From: DATFQE01 sp963738205
Lineage (GTDB): Bacteria > Actinomycetota > Thermoleophilia > Gaiellales > Gaiellaceae
Length of the DNA: 64,000 bases
Assembly (NCBI GenBank): GCA_963738205.1
Contig: CAVTVQ010000006.1
Location: 248,001-312,000 of the forward strand
Reading direction: 5' to 3'
Positions within the stretch are counted from its first letter, which is position 1. Every line of letters begins with the position of its first letter. Below, one piece after another: positions 47,376-54,967 of this stretch. The translations under genes were made by a program, and so were the position numbers. The notes under the pieces were generated by a model. That model was not told the DNA's origin. It ran no database searches and worked only from the letters and a program-made list of their open reading frames with translations.

Positions 47376-48419
47376 GTGCGGCGCCCGCGATCCGTTCGCG
47401 ACGCGGACGTCGCCGGCAAGCGCGTGCTCGTGCGCTCCGACCTCAACGTGCCACTCGAGAGCGGGCGCGTTGCCGACGACACGCGCATCCGGGCGGCGCT
47501 GCCGACGCTGCAGCTCCTGCTCGACCGCGGCGCAGCGGAGGTCCGTGTTGCGTCGCACCTCGGGCGCCCGAACGGCCCTGACCCCGCGTTCACGATGCGG
47601 CCCGTGGCTGACCGCCTCCACGAGCTGCTTCCCGACGAGCGCATCCGCGTGCTCGAGAACACACGCTTCAACCCGGGGGAGGCGCGGAACGACCCGGCAT
47701 TCGCACGGGAGCTGGCCGACGGCTCGGACCTGTTCGTCGAGGACGCCTTCGGCTCGGCGCATCGCGCGCACGCGTCCACAGTGGGCGTCGCCGAGCTGCT
47801 GCCCGCGTACGCGGGCCTGCTGCTCGAGCGCGAGCTCGAGGAGCTCGGCAAGCTCCTGGGCGAGGTCGAGCGGCCGTTCGTCCTCGTCTCCGGGGGTGCC
47901 AAGGTGGACGACAAGCTCGGTGTCCTGCAGAACCTGGGCGGGAAGGCCGACGAGGTCTTGATCGGCGGCAAGATGGCCGAGCAGGTGCGCGAGGAGAACC
48001 CGCTCCACTTCGAGGTGGTGTTGCCGAAGGACGTCGTCGCCGCGTCCGACTTCGCGGAGGACGCCGAGATCCGGGTCGTCCCGTACGACTCGTTGCCGGA
48101 AGGCTGGCTCGGGCTGGACATCGGCCCGGAGACGAGACGTGACTTCGCCGACCGCATCGGCCGTGCACGGACGGTGTTCTGGAACGGGCCGATGGGCGTC
48201 TTCGAGTGGCCGCGCTTCGCGGAGGGCACGAAGGCGGTCGCGGAGGCGGTTGCGGGCGTGGACGGGTTCACGGTCGTCGGCGGCGCCGATTCGGCGCGCG
48301 CCCTGCAGGAGCTCGGCTACGCCGACCGCGTGTCCTGGCTGTCCACGGGCGGCGGCGCCGCGCTCGAGCTGCTCGAAGGCAAGGAGCTCCCCGGCGTCGC
48401 TGCGATCGAGGAGGCTTGA
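47376..48419 (+). CDS. pgk: Phosphoglycerate kinase (compact form)
   Basis: ATP-generating glycolytic enzyme (347 aa; usual length about 390). Active-site motifs are kept: RSDLNVP, DDTRIRAALPT, SHLGRP, EDAFGSAHRAHAST, SGGAKVDDK, WNGPMGVFE, GGADSA and STGGGAALE. Two surface stretches are shortened: about 17 residues before VLENTRF and about 25 residues after IGGKMAE, where a helix pair is normally found. GGGM reads GGKM and GGGDS reads GGADS. GTG start immediately after the gap stop. Confidence 0.95.
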   Translation: MRRPRSVRDADVAGKRVLVRSDLNVPLESGRVADDTRIRAALPTLQLLLDRGAAEVRVASHLGRPNGPDPAFTMRPVADRLHELLPDERIRVLENTRFNPGEARNDPAFARELADGSDLFVEDAFGSAHRAHASTVGVAELLPAYAGLLLERELEELGKLLGEVERPFVLVSGGAKVDDKLGVLQNLGGKADEVLIGGKMAEQVREENPLHFEVVLPKDVVAASDFAEDAEIRVVPYDSLPEGWLGLDIGPETRRDFADRIGRARTVFWNGPMGVFEWPRFAEGTKAVAEAVAGVDGFTVVGGADSARALQELGYADRVSWLSTGGGAALELLEGKELPGVAAIEEA

Positions 48420-48422
48420 CCG

Positions 48423-49106
48423 ATGCTGATCGCCGCCAACTGGAAGATGTTCAAGGGGCCGCGCGAGACGGCCGCGTTCCTCGACGAGTTCAGCGCGCCG
48501 GCGGGCGTCGACGTGGTCATCTGCCCGCCGTCTGTGTCGCTGCACGCGGCGGTCGGCAGGAGCGTGCCCATCTACGCGCAGAACGTCCACTGGGAGCGCG
48601 AGGGCGCGTTCACGGGCGAGGTGTCCGCACCGATGCTGCTCGAGGTGGGCGTCGAGGGCTCGATCGTCGGCCATTCCGAGCGGCGGCAGTACTTCGGCGA
48701 GACGGACGAGACGGTGGCGGCGCGGACAGCGGCGGCGCTCGACGCGGGGCTCGGCGTGATCGCGTGCGTGGGCGAGCTCGAAGCGGAGCGCGAGGCCGGC
48801 GAGACGGAGACCGTCCTGCGCCGGCAGGTCTCCGTGCTCGAGCCGCACGAGCGGCTCGTCGTCGCCTACGAGCCCGTCTGGGCGATCGGCACCGGCAAGA
48901 CCGCCACGCCGGAGCTCGCGCAGGAGGCGCACGCGCTGATCAAGAGCCTGCTCGATGTGCCCGTCCTCTATGGCGGCTCCGTCAAGCCGGAGAACGCCCT
49001 CGAGCTCCTCTCCCAGCCGGATGTCGACGGTGCGCTGGTGGGCGGCGCGTCGCTCGAGGTGGCGTCCCTCGAGGCGATTTGCCGGACGGCAGCGTCCCTC
49101 TCGTAG
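48423..49106 (+). CDS. tpiA: Triosephosphate isomerase
   Basis: TIM-barrel isomerase (227 aa, slightly short) interconverting DHAP and glyceraldehyde-3-phosphate. Lys in AANWKMFKG, His in VGHSERRQYFGE, catalytic Glu in YEPVWAIGTGK, phosphate loop LYGGSVKPEN and LVGGASLE. ATG 3 bp after the pgk stop. The 3' end overlaps gpmI by 28 bp. Confidence 0.96.
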   Translation: MLIAANWKMFKGPRETAAFLDEFSAPAGVDVVICPPSVSLHAAVGRSVPIYAQNVHWEREGAFTGEVSAPMLLEVGVEGSIVGHSERRQYFGETDETVAARTAAALDAGLGVIACVGELEAEREAGETETVLRRQVSVLEPHERLVVAYEPVWAIGTGKTATPELAQEAHALIKSLLDVPVLYGGSVKPENALELLSQPDVDGALVGGASLEVASLEAICRTAASLS

Positions 49107-50566
49107 CGCTCGTCGTCCTCGACGGCTGGGGCTGCGCGCCCGCGTCGCCGGGGAACGCGGTCGAGGCGGCGGACACGCCGGTGTTCGACCGGCTTTGGCG
49201 CGAGTACCCGCACACGACGCTGCAGGCCTCGGGCGAGGCCGTCGGCCTCCCGCCCGGGCAGATGGGCAACTCGGAGGTCGGCCATCTGACGATCGGCAGC
49301 GGCCGCGTGCTGTTCCAGGACCTGATGCGGGTCAACAAGGCGATCGACGACGGCTCGTTCTTCGAGAACCCGGCTCTCGTCGGTGCTTTCGAACGAGCGC
49401 GCGCTGCGGGCACGAACGTCCATCTGGTCGGCCTCGTGTCCTACGGCGGCGTGCACTCGCACATCGACCACTTGCGCGCCTTGCTGCGGCTCGCGGACCA
49501 GCGCGGAATGACCGACCGGACCTGGATCCATGCGTTCACAGACGGCCGGGACGTGTCGCCGACCTCGGCCGTTCGTGACCTGGCGGAACTGCCCGAGGAG
49601 CGGCTGGCGACGGTGGTCGGACGGTACTACGCCATGGATCGAGACCAGCGCTGGGAGCGCACCGACCGTGCAGTTTCGGCGCTGATTCGGGGCGAAGGCG
49701 TTACCCAGGCTGCCTTCGTGGACGCGGTTCGCCGGCAGTACGACGCCGGCGTGACCGACGAGTTCCTCGAACCGATCGTCGTCGCCGGACGGCCGCGGAT
49801 CGCCCACGGCGACCAGGTCGTGTTCTTCAATTTCCGCCCGGATCGCGCGCGCCAGTTGACGGAGAGGCTGCTGGCCTCAGGATGCGAGGTAACGACGATG
49901 ACGCGGTACCGCGACGACCTCGACACCCACGTGGCCTTCGCCGAGCAGCAGGTGTCCGAGACGATGGCGGAGGTGCTCGCCGAGCACGGCGCCTGCCAGC
50001 TGCACGCGGCGGAGACCGAGAAGTACGCGCACGTGACGTACTTCTTCAACGGCGGGCGCGAAGAGGAGTGGCCCGGCGAAGACCGGATCCTGGTGCCGTC
50101 GCCGCGCGACGTGCCGTCGTACGACCACAAGCCCGAGATGTCGGCGCGTGAGCTCGCCCAGCGCTTCTCCGAGGCGATCTCGTCCGGCGACTACCGCTTC
50201 GCACTCGTCAACTTCGCCAATCCCGACATGGTCGGCCACACGGGCTCGATCCCCGCGGTGACCGCAGCGATCGAGACGGTCGACGGGTGCCTGGGCGAGG
50301 TGGTCGACGCGGTCGAGCGGGCCGGCGGCGTGAGCCTGATCACAGCCGACCACGGAAACGCCGAGCAGATGCTCGAAAGCGACGGTGTCAGCCCGCACAC
50401 CGCGCACACGACCAATCCAGTTCCCCTGATCCTGTCGAAGAAGGGAGTGGAGCTCGCGGAAGGCGGCGGGCTCAGCGACCTCGTACCGACCGCGCTCGAC
50501 CTTCTGGGATTGTCAAAACCCTTACAAATGACCGGAAAATCACTAGTTTCTAGGCCGAGGGCCTAG
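49079..50566 (+). CDS. gpmI: 2,3-bisphosphoglycerate-independent phosphoglycerate mutase
   Basis: Mn-dependent mutase (about 495 aa) interconverting 3- and 2-phosphoglycerate. VVLDGWG at the N-terminus, the phospho-Ser in MGNSEVGHLTIG, HSHIDHL, DGRDVSP, FNFRPDRARQLT, ADHGNAEQM and PHTAHTTNPVP. The only plausible start near the motif is TTG at 49079, inside tpiA, which implies coupling. The last codons are unusually A/T-rich, perhaps because a promoter for the next gene lies there. Confidence 0.94.
   Translation: MPDGSVPLVALVVLDGWGCAPASPGNAVEAADTPVFDRLWREYPHTTLQASGEAVGLPPGQMGNSEVGHLTIGSGRVLFQDLMRVNKAIDDGSFFENPALVGAFERARAAGTNVHLVGLVSYGGVHSHIDHLRALLRLADQRGMTDRTWIHAFTDGRDVSPTSAVRDLAELPEERLATVVGRYYAMDRDQRWERTDRAVSALIRGEGVTQAAFVDAVRRQYDAGVTDEFLEPIVVAGRPRIAHGDQVVFFNFRPDRARQLTERLLASGCEVTTMTRYRDDLDTHVAFAEQQVSETMAEVLAEHGACQLHAAETEKYAHVTYFFNGGREEEWPGEDRILVPSPRDVPSYDHKPEMSARELAQRFSEAISSGDYRFALVNFANPDMVGHTGSIPAVTAAIETVDGCLGEVVDAVERAGGVSLITADHGNAEQMLESDGVSPHTAHTTNPVPLILSKKGVELAEGGGLSDLVPTALDLLGLSKPLQMTGKSLVSRPRA
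50550..50566. promoter_or_regulatory. Palindrome and -10-like box before the sigma gene
   Basis: CTAGGCC-GAG-GGCCTAG (50550-50566) spans the gpmI stop, followed by TATACT (50568-50573). If TATACT is a -10, the transcript would begin about 2 nt before the TTG start, i.e. a leaderless mRNA with a dyad operator or gpmI terminator upstream. No -35 is evident. Confidence 0.4.
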
Positions 50567-50581
50567 CTATACTCCCTGCCC

Positions 50582-51178
50582 TTGTCGCTCGCGCAGCCTG
50601 ATCTTGGCGTCCTGCGGAAGGCACAGCGAGGAGATGAGCGTGCCTTTTCGCTCATCCTGCGCGCCTACGAGGTGCCCGTCTACAACTACGTGCTCCGCCT
50701 CGTCGGGGACCGGGCGCTCGCCGAGGACCTGACGCAGGAGGTCTTCCTCCGCGTCTACCAGGGCCTGCCGCGCTTCTCGCTCCGCTGCCGCTTCACGACG
50801 TGGCTGTTCCAGGTGACGAAGAACCGCGTGCTCGACGAGCTGCGCGCGAACGAGCGCCGGCCGCGCGCGACCGTCGCGCTCGACGACATCGCGCCGCTCG
50901 AGGTGCTCGACGCGCCGTTCGAGCGGATCGAGGCGATGGACGCCGTGTGGCGTGCGGTCGAGGACCTCAACGTCGACCTGAAGATGGCGCTGCTGCTCCG
51001 GGACGTCGTCGGCCTCTCGTATATGGAGATCGCCGATTCGCTCGAGATCACGCTCGCCACGGTCAAGTGGCGCATCTACAAGGCCCGCGAGGAAGTGCAG
51101 CTCTCGCTCGAGCGCGAGGGGATCACCTTCGCGCCCACCACGCGGCGCGAGCCGGCAGCCCAAGCCGCTTCTTCCTAG
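50582..51178 (+). CDS. ECF-type RNA polymerase sigma factor
   Basis: Sigma-70 family, ECF-like (198 aa). Region 2: ERAFSLILRAYEVPVYNYVLRLVGDRALAEDLTQEVFLRVY and RFTTWLFQVTKNRVLDELR. Region 4: DLKMALLLRDVVGLSYMEIADSLEITLATVKWRIYKAREEV. Short tail. TTG start at 50582. No anti-sigma gene adjoins; the convergent gene is a Ser/Thr kinase whose stop overlaps this one by 3 bp. Confidence 0.9.
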   Translation: MSLAQPDLGVLRKAQRGDERAFSLILRAYEVPVYNYVLRLVGDRALAEDLTQEVFLRVYQGLPRFSLRCRFTTWLFQVTKNRVLDELRANERRPRATVALDDIAPLEVLDAPFERIEAMDAVWRAVEDLNVDLKMALLLRDVVGLSYMEIADSLEITLATVKWRIYKAREEVQLSLEREGITFAPTTRREPAAQAASS

Positions 51179-52248
51179 CTCTTCGCGCGTTCGCGAAGCC
51201 AGTCCGCGAGGTTGCGGTAGTCCGCTGACGGCGTCGACCCCTGCGGCACCGGCTCGACCCGGGCAGGCTTGCCGGAACCGCCGTCGTTGCCGGTCAGCGC
51301 GAGTGCGAGCACGACAGCGACGATCGTCAGAGCGACGAGCGCTCCCGCTCCCATCAGCTTGCGCTTCACGCGGAACGTCACGTCGTGGCGCCTGACCACG
51401 CGCGTCGCCGCGGTCGCAGGCACGGTGGGCGACGCCGCGAGGTCGTGCGCGAGCACGGCCGCCGACGGCGGCCGGTCGGCCGGCTCGAGCGCGAGGCAGC
51501 GCACGATCGCGGCCTCGAGCACGGCGGGCGCGCCCTCCAGCCTCGGCGGCGCGCCCTCCAGCCTCGGCGGCGCTCCCGCCTGCCGGCGGGCCAGCAGCTC
51601 GCCGAGCGTCTCGTAGCCGTACGGCGGCCGCCCGGCCAGGAGCTCGTACAGGCAAGCCCCGAGCGAGTAGAGGTCGGAGGCCGGTGTCACGGGCTCGCCG
51701 TAGGCCTGCTCGGGCGAGAGGTACGCGGCCGTGCCGAGCACGGTGCCGACCTCGGTCAAGCGCGTTCCCTCGCCGGCATGGGCGATCCCGAAGTCGGCGA
51801 TCTTCAGCGTCCCGTCCCTCGTCAGGAGCAGGTTGGCCGGCTTGACGTCGCGGTGGATCAGCCCGGCGCGGTGGGCGTGCTCGAGACCGGCGCAGGCCTG
51901 CAGCGCGAGCTCGGTGACAATGGCCGGCTCGAGCGGCCCGTCCCGCCGCAGCCGCTCCGCCAGGCTCTCGCCGTCGACGCACTCCATCACGATGTAGGGG
52001 CGGTCGTCCTCCTCGCCCGCGTCGTACACGCCGACGACGTTGGGGTGGGAAAGCCGTGCTGCTAGCCGCGCCTCGCGGACAAAGCGACGCCGCAACTCGA
52101 GGTCGTCGGCGAGGTTGTCGGCGAGCACCTTGACCGCGACCGGCCGGCCGAGCTCGGTGTCGCGTGCGAGGTAGACGACGGCCATGCCGCCGCCGCCGAG
52201 TGTCTTCTCGACCTCGTAGCGCCCGGCCGCGAGGGTCGCGACGCTAAT
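51175..52248 (-). CDS. Serine/threonine protein kinase (PknB-like), apparent ATT start
   Basis: Membrane-anchored Hanks-type kinase (357 aa). Gly loop LGGGGMAVVYLARD, Lys in PVAVKVLA, Glu in REARLAARL, HRDVKPANLLL, DFGIA, SPEQAYGEP, then a C-terminal membrane helix (LMGAGALVALTIVAVVLALALTG) and a short extracellular tail. A 21-bp tandem duplication gives GAPPRLE twice. An ATG at 52185 would remove the Gly loop. Upstream in frame there is no ATG, GTG or TTG; ATT at 52246-52248, 5 nt after GGGAGG and overlapping the previous stop (ATTAG), gives a normal N-terminus. No PASTA repeats. Confidence 0.88.
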   Translation of the reverse strand: MSVATLAAGRYEVEKTLGGGGMAVVYLARDTELGRPVAVKVLADNLADDLELRRRFVREARLAARLSHPNVVGVYDAGEEDDRPYIVMECVDGESLAERLRRDGPLEPAIVTELALQACAGLEHAHRAGLIHRDVKPANLLLTRDGTLKIADFGIAHAGEGTRLTEVGTVLGTAAYLSPEQAYGEPVTPASDLYSLGACLYELLAGRPPYGYETLGELLARRQAGAPPRLEGAPPRLEGAPAVLEAAIVRCLALEPADRPPSAAVLAHDLAASPTVPATAATRVVRRHDVTFRVKRKLMGAGALVALTIVAVVLALALTGNDGGSGKPARVEPVPQGSTPSADYRNLADWLRERAKS

Positions 52249-52669
52249 CGTCGCCTCCCTTGTCGTCGTGCCCGTGCTTCTTCTCCTTCTCCTTCTTTTT
52301 GTCCTTGTGCTCGCCGTGTCCGTGGCCCTCGTCGTCGTCGTCCTCGCCGACCGTCGGGATCGGGATCGGTGGCGGCGGAGCTACGACGGGACACGCGACG
52401 TGTGCGCGCTCGACCACGCGTCGAACCTCGCGCCTGACGGCGATCGGCACATCGGCGCCGCGCACCTGCCGCTCCAGCTCGCGAACCTCCGTCTGGGCGC
52501 AGCCGTGCTCGTCGAGCGCCGCGGCCACGTTGTCGCTCGCCGTGGCGAGCCGGTCTGCGACCGCGGAATCGAGCCGAGACAGTGAGGAGGCGGGAGGATC
52601 GTCGCCGCCGCAGGAGGCGAGACCGGCAGCCAGCGCAAGGGCGAGGAGTAGGCGAAGCGTGATCGTCAC
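52244..52669 (-). CDS. Lipoprotein with charged His/Lys-rich tail
   Basis: 141 residues from GTG. Signal peptide with lipobox LASC (about 16-19), a helical domain of about 70 residues with two Cys (HGCAQTEVRELERQV, AHVACPVVAPP), a Pro-rich hinge, and a tail of alternating Asp/Glu, His and Lys (GEDDDDEGHGHG, KKEKEKKHGHDD), which could bind metal ions. Immediately upstream of the kinase gene and overlapping its start, so co-translated. Possibly its sensor or substrate. No family recognised. Confidence 0.75.
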   Translation of the reverse strand: MTITLRLLLALALAAGLASCGGDDPPASSLSRLDSAVADRLATASDNVAAALDEHGCAQTEVRELERQVRGADVPIAVRREVRRVVERAHVACPVVAPPPPIPIPTVGEDDDDEGHGHGEHKDKKKEKEKKHGHDDKGGDD

Positions 52670-52722
52670 TCGCGTACAGGTACCCGATTTCGACGATTCG
52701 CGACCAGAAGCGGCGGCGAGCG

Positions 52723-53451
52723 CTAGAGCCCGAGCGCGAGCCGCTGGGCCAGCGTCTCGGGCAGGCCCTGCTCGCGAATTGCTTCTTGCGTCCGCTCGAC
52801 CGGGTACTCGACCCGGCGGAAGTACGCGCGCTGGGCCTCGAAGTCGAGGATGACGTACGCGGCGCGCGGGTCGTTGTCCCGGGGCTGCCCCACCGAGCCG
52901 GGGTTGAGCAGCCAGCGACCCTTCGCGAGGTCGGCCTCGTGCCCGGCCGCGGCCAGGCCACCGTTGGCCCGCCCGTCCGTCAGGATCATCGCCAGCGGGA
53001 CGTGGCTGTGGCCGACCATGACGATCGGCGCGTGCGTCATCTCGAGCGATTCGCGCGCGACCGGCTCGCTCAGAACGTAGTCCCAGACCGGGTCGCGCGG
53101 GCTGGCGTGGAAGAGCTCGGCGCCGTTGACCTCCGCCTGCGGCCGCAGGGACTCGAGGTAGGCGCGCGAGTAGTCGGTCAGCACCGACTCCGTCCAGCGG
53201 GCGGCCGCCGCCGCATCGGGCGAGAACTCGTCGAGCGGGATCGCCCCGAGTACGCCGAGGTCGTGATTGCCAACGAGGCAGAGGTCGGCGCGATGGGCGA
53301 CGAGCTCGCAGCAGCCGTTCGGCTCGGGCCCGTAGCCGACGAGGTCGCCGAGGCACCAGACAGTGTCGGGCTTCTCCTGTTCGAGCGCGTCGAGGACGGT
53401 TTCGAGGGCCGCCGCATTACCGTGGATGTCCGAAATGACCCCGACTCGCAT
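52723..53451 (-). CDS. Metallophosphoesterase (YfcE/DR1281-like)
   Basis: Calcineurin-like phosphoesterase (242 aa). Metal-site motifs in order: GVISDIHGN (D-x-H), WCLGDLVGYGPEP (GD), LVGNHDLGVL (GNHD), and MVGHSHVPLA (GHxH). LLNPGSVGQPRD is characteristic of the small-phosphodiesterase group. The start ATG overlaps, on the other strand, the ATG of the M48 gene (53450-53452), so the two are divergent with no spacer. Confidence 0.92.
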   Translation of the reverse strand: MRVGVISDIHGNAAALETVLDALEQEKPDTVWCLGDLVGYGPEPNGCCELVAHRADLCLVGNHDLGVLGAIPLDEFSPDAAAAARWTESVLTDYSRAYLESLRPQAEVNGAELFHASPRDPVWDYVLSEPVARESLEMTHAPIVMVGHSHVPLAMILTDGRANGGLAAAGHEADLAKGRWLLNPGSVGQPRDNDPRAAYVILDFEAQRAYFRRVEYPVERTQEAIREQGLPETLAQRLALGL

Positions 53452-54685
53452 GGCTCAGCTTATCCGCCTCGCGGTGGTGCTCCTAGCGGGGCTCGGCTGG
53501 CTCGTGGCGGCGTCGCTCCTGTGGCGGACCGCGGTGCCGGCCGATCTACAGCTGCCGGCGGTCGACGTCGACGCGGTGTTCGGGAAGCAGGCCGTGGAAA
53601 AGGCCGAGGACTACCGCCGAGTCCTGCGTGCGCTCTGGGTGGGTCTGACCGCGACGCAGCTGGGAGCCCTGTGGCTGCTCGTGCGTTCGGCGCCGCGGAT
53701 CGAGGCCCGGCTCCGCGGGCGAGCTCTGGTTCGCGGGATCCAGCTCGGCCTGATCTCGGTGGCGCTCCTCTGGGTGGTCTGGGTGCCGTTCGGGATCACC
53801 GGGCTGTGGTGGCGGCGCAAGCACGACATCTCGCGGCTCGGCTACGGCGACCTCCTGCTCGAGCCGTGGCCCCGCTACCTCGGCGAGGCGCTCGTCACCG
53901 CGGGCGCGGTCGGGCTCGCGATGCTCCTCGCCCGCCGGCTGGGGCGGCGCTGGTGGCTTGTCGGTGGCCCGGCGTTCGTCGTGATCGTCGGCGCGACGCT
54001 CGTGCTCACGCCCCTGGTTCTGTCGCCGCGACTCGCGCCGCTCGAGGACCGCAAGCTGGCGGCGCAGATCGAGCAGCTTGCGCGACGAGAAGGCGTCGGC
54101 AAGGTCCGCGTCGAGGTCGAGAACGCGAGCCGCCGGACGACGGTGCCCAACGCCGAGGCGATCGGCGTCGGGCCGACCACGCGCGTCGTGCTCTGGGACA
54201 CGCTGCTCGACGGCCGCTTCACCGGTCGTGAGATCGGCGTGATCGTCGCCCACGAGCTCGGCCACGTCGGCCGGGACCACCTCTGGAAGGGCATCGGCTG
54301 GTTCGCGCTGTTCGCGCTGCCGTCGGCCTGGCTGCTCGCCGTTCTGACCGACCGCCGCGGCGGCCTCGACCGGCCGGCGGTCGTCCCGTTCGCGGTGCTC
54401 GTCGTCGTCGCGATCCAGCTGGCGCTGCAGCCGGTTGCCAACGTCGTCTCGCGCCGGTACGAGGCGGAAGCGGACTGGATCGCGCTGCGGACGACGCGCG
54501 ACCCGGACGCGGCCGTTTCACTCTTCCGCAAGTTCTCCACGACGGCGCTCGACCAGCCTGAGGAGCCAACCTGGGTGCACGTCCTGCTCTCGACCCACCC
54601 GTCGCTCGCGAAGCGCGTCGCGATGGCCGAGGCGTGGAAGGTGCGGGCTACTCGGGACGGGGCGGCGCTTCGGGCAGGTTCTTGA
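53450..54685 (+). CDS. M48 metalloprotease (Ste24/CAAX protease-like)
   Basis: Polytopic membrane peptidase (411 aa) with about seven hydrophobic segments, zinc site HELGH (about 269-273), a third zinc ligand in RRYEAEADWIAL, and STHPSLAKRVAMAE near the end, as in the CAAX prenyl protease 1/Ste24 family. The N-terminal half with ISRLGYGDLLLEPWPRYLGE belongs to the Ste24-type extension. The bacterial role is likely membrane protein quality control. Confidence 0.88.
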   Translation: MAQLIRLAVVLLAGLGWLVAASLLWRTAVPADLQLPAVDVDAVFGKQAVEKAEDYRRVLRALWVGLTATQLGALWLLVRSAPRIEARLRGRALVRGIQLGLISVALLWVVWVPFGITGLWWRRKHDISRLGYGDLLLEPWPRYLGEALVTAGAVGLAMLLARRLGRRWWLVGGPAFVVIVGATLVLTPLVLSPRLAPLEDRKLAAQIEQLARREGVGKVRVEVENASRRTTVPNAEAIGVGPTTRVVLWDTLLDGRFTGREIGVIVAHELGHVGRDHLWKGIGWFALFALPSAWLLAVLTDRRGGLDRPAVVPFAVLVVVAIQLALQPVANVVSRRYEAEADWIALRTTRDPDAAVSLFRKFSTTALDQPEEPTWVHVLLSTHPSLAKRVAMAEAWKVRATRDGAALRAGS

Positions 54686-54950
54686 TGCCCTCGCGCGTCT
54701 GCCACTTCGACCACGCGTCGTTCATCGCCTCGACCAGCTCGGCCATGAAGCGGGGCGTCACGTTCACCCGCGAGACGACCGCGCCCGGAATCTCGCCGCC
54801 CTCGCCGCCGCCCTCGTGGTCGATGCGGACGAAGGTCAGCGTGAACTCGTAGTCGCTGAAGGAGACGTTCGCGAAGTTCGAGTAGACCCCGGCGAGCTGC
54901 TCGGGATCGATGTGGATGTTCAGCCTGCGCTCGGGGCCGTCGCTCTCCAT
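54648..54950 (-). CDS. DUF3467 family protein
   Basis: 100 residues: LNIHIDPEQLAGVYSNFANVSFSDYEFTLTFVRID matches the N-terminal DUF3467 pattern, and GAVVSRVNVTPRFMAELVEAMNDAWSKWQ the C-terminal part. Function unknown; the family is widespread in diverse bacteria. Overlaps the end of the convergent M48 gene by 38 bp. Confidence 0.82.
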   Translation of the reverse strand: MESDGPERRLNIHIDPEQLAGVYSNFANVSFSDYEFTLTFVRIDHEGGGEGGEIPGAVVSRVNVTPRFMAELVEAMNDAWSKWQTREGIKNLPEAPPRPE

Positions 54951-54967
54951 CGCTCTACGATAACGGC

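Noticed and set aside
52260..52330. His-rich tail resembling an engineered tag
   Set aside because: The pattern is irregular and interspersed with Asp/Glu/Lys, and it lies within a natural gene with signal peptide and coupling to a kinase.
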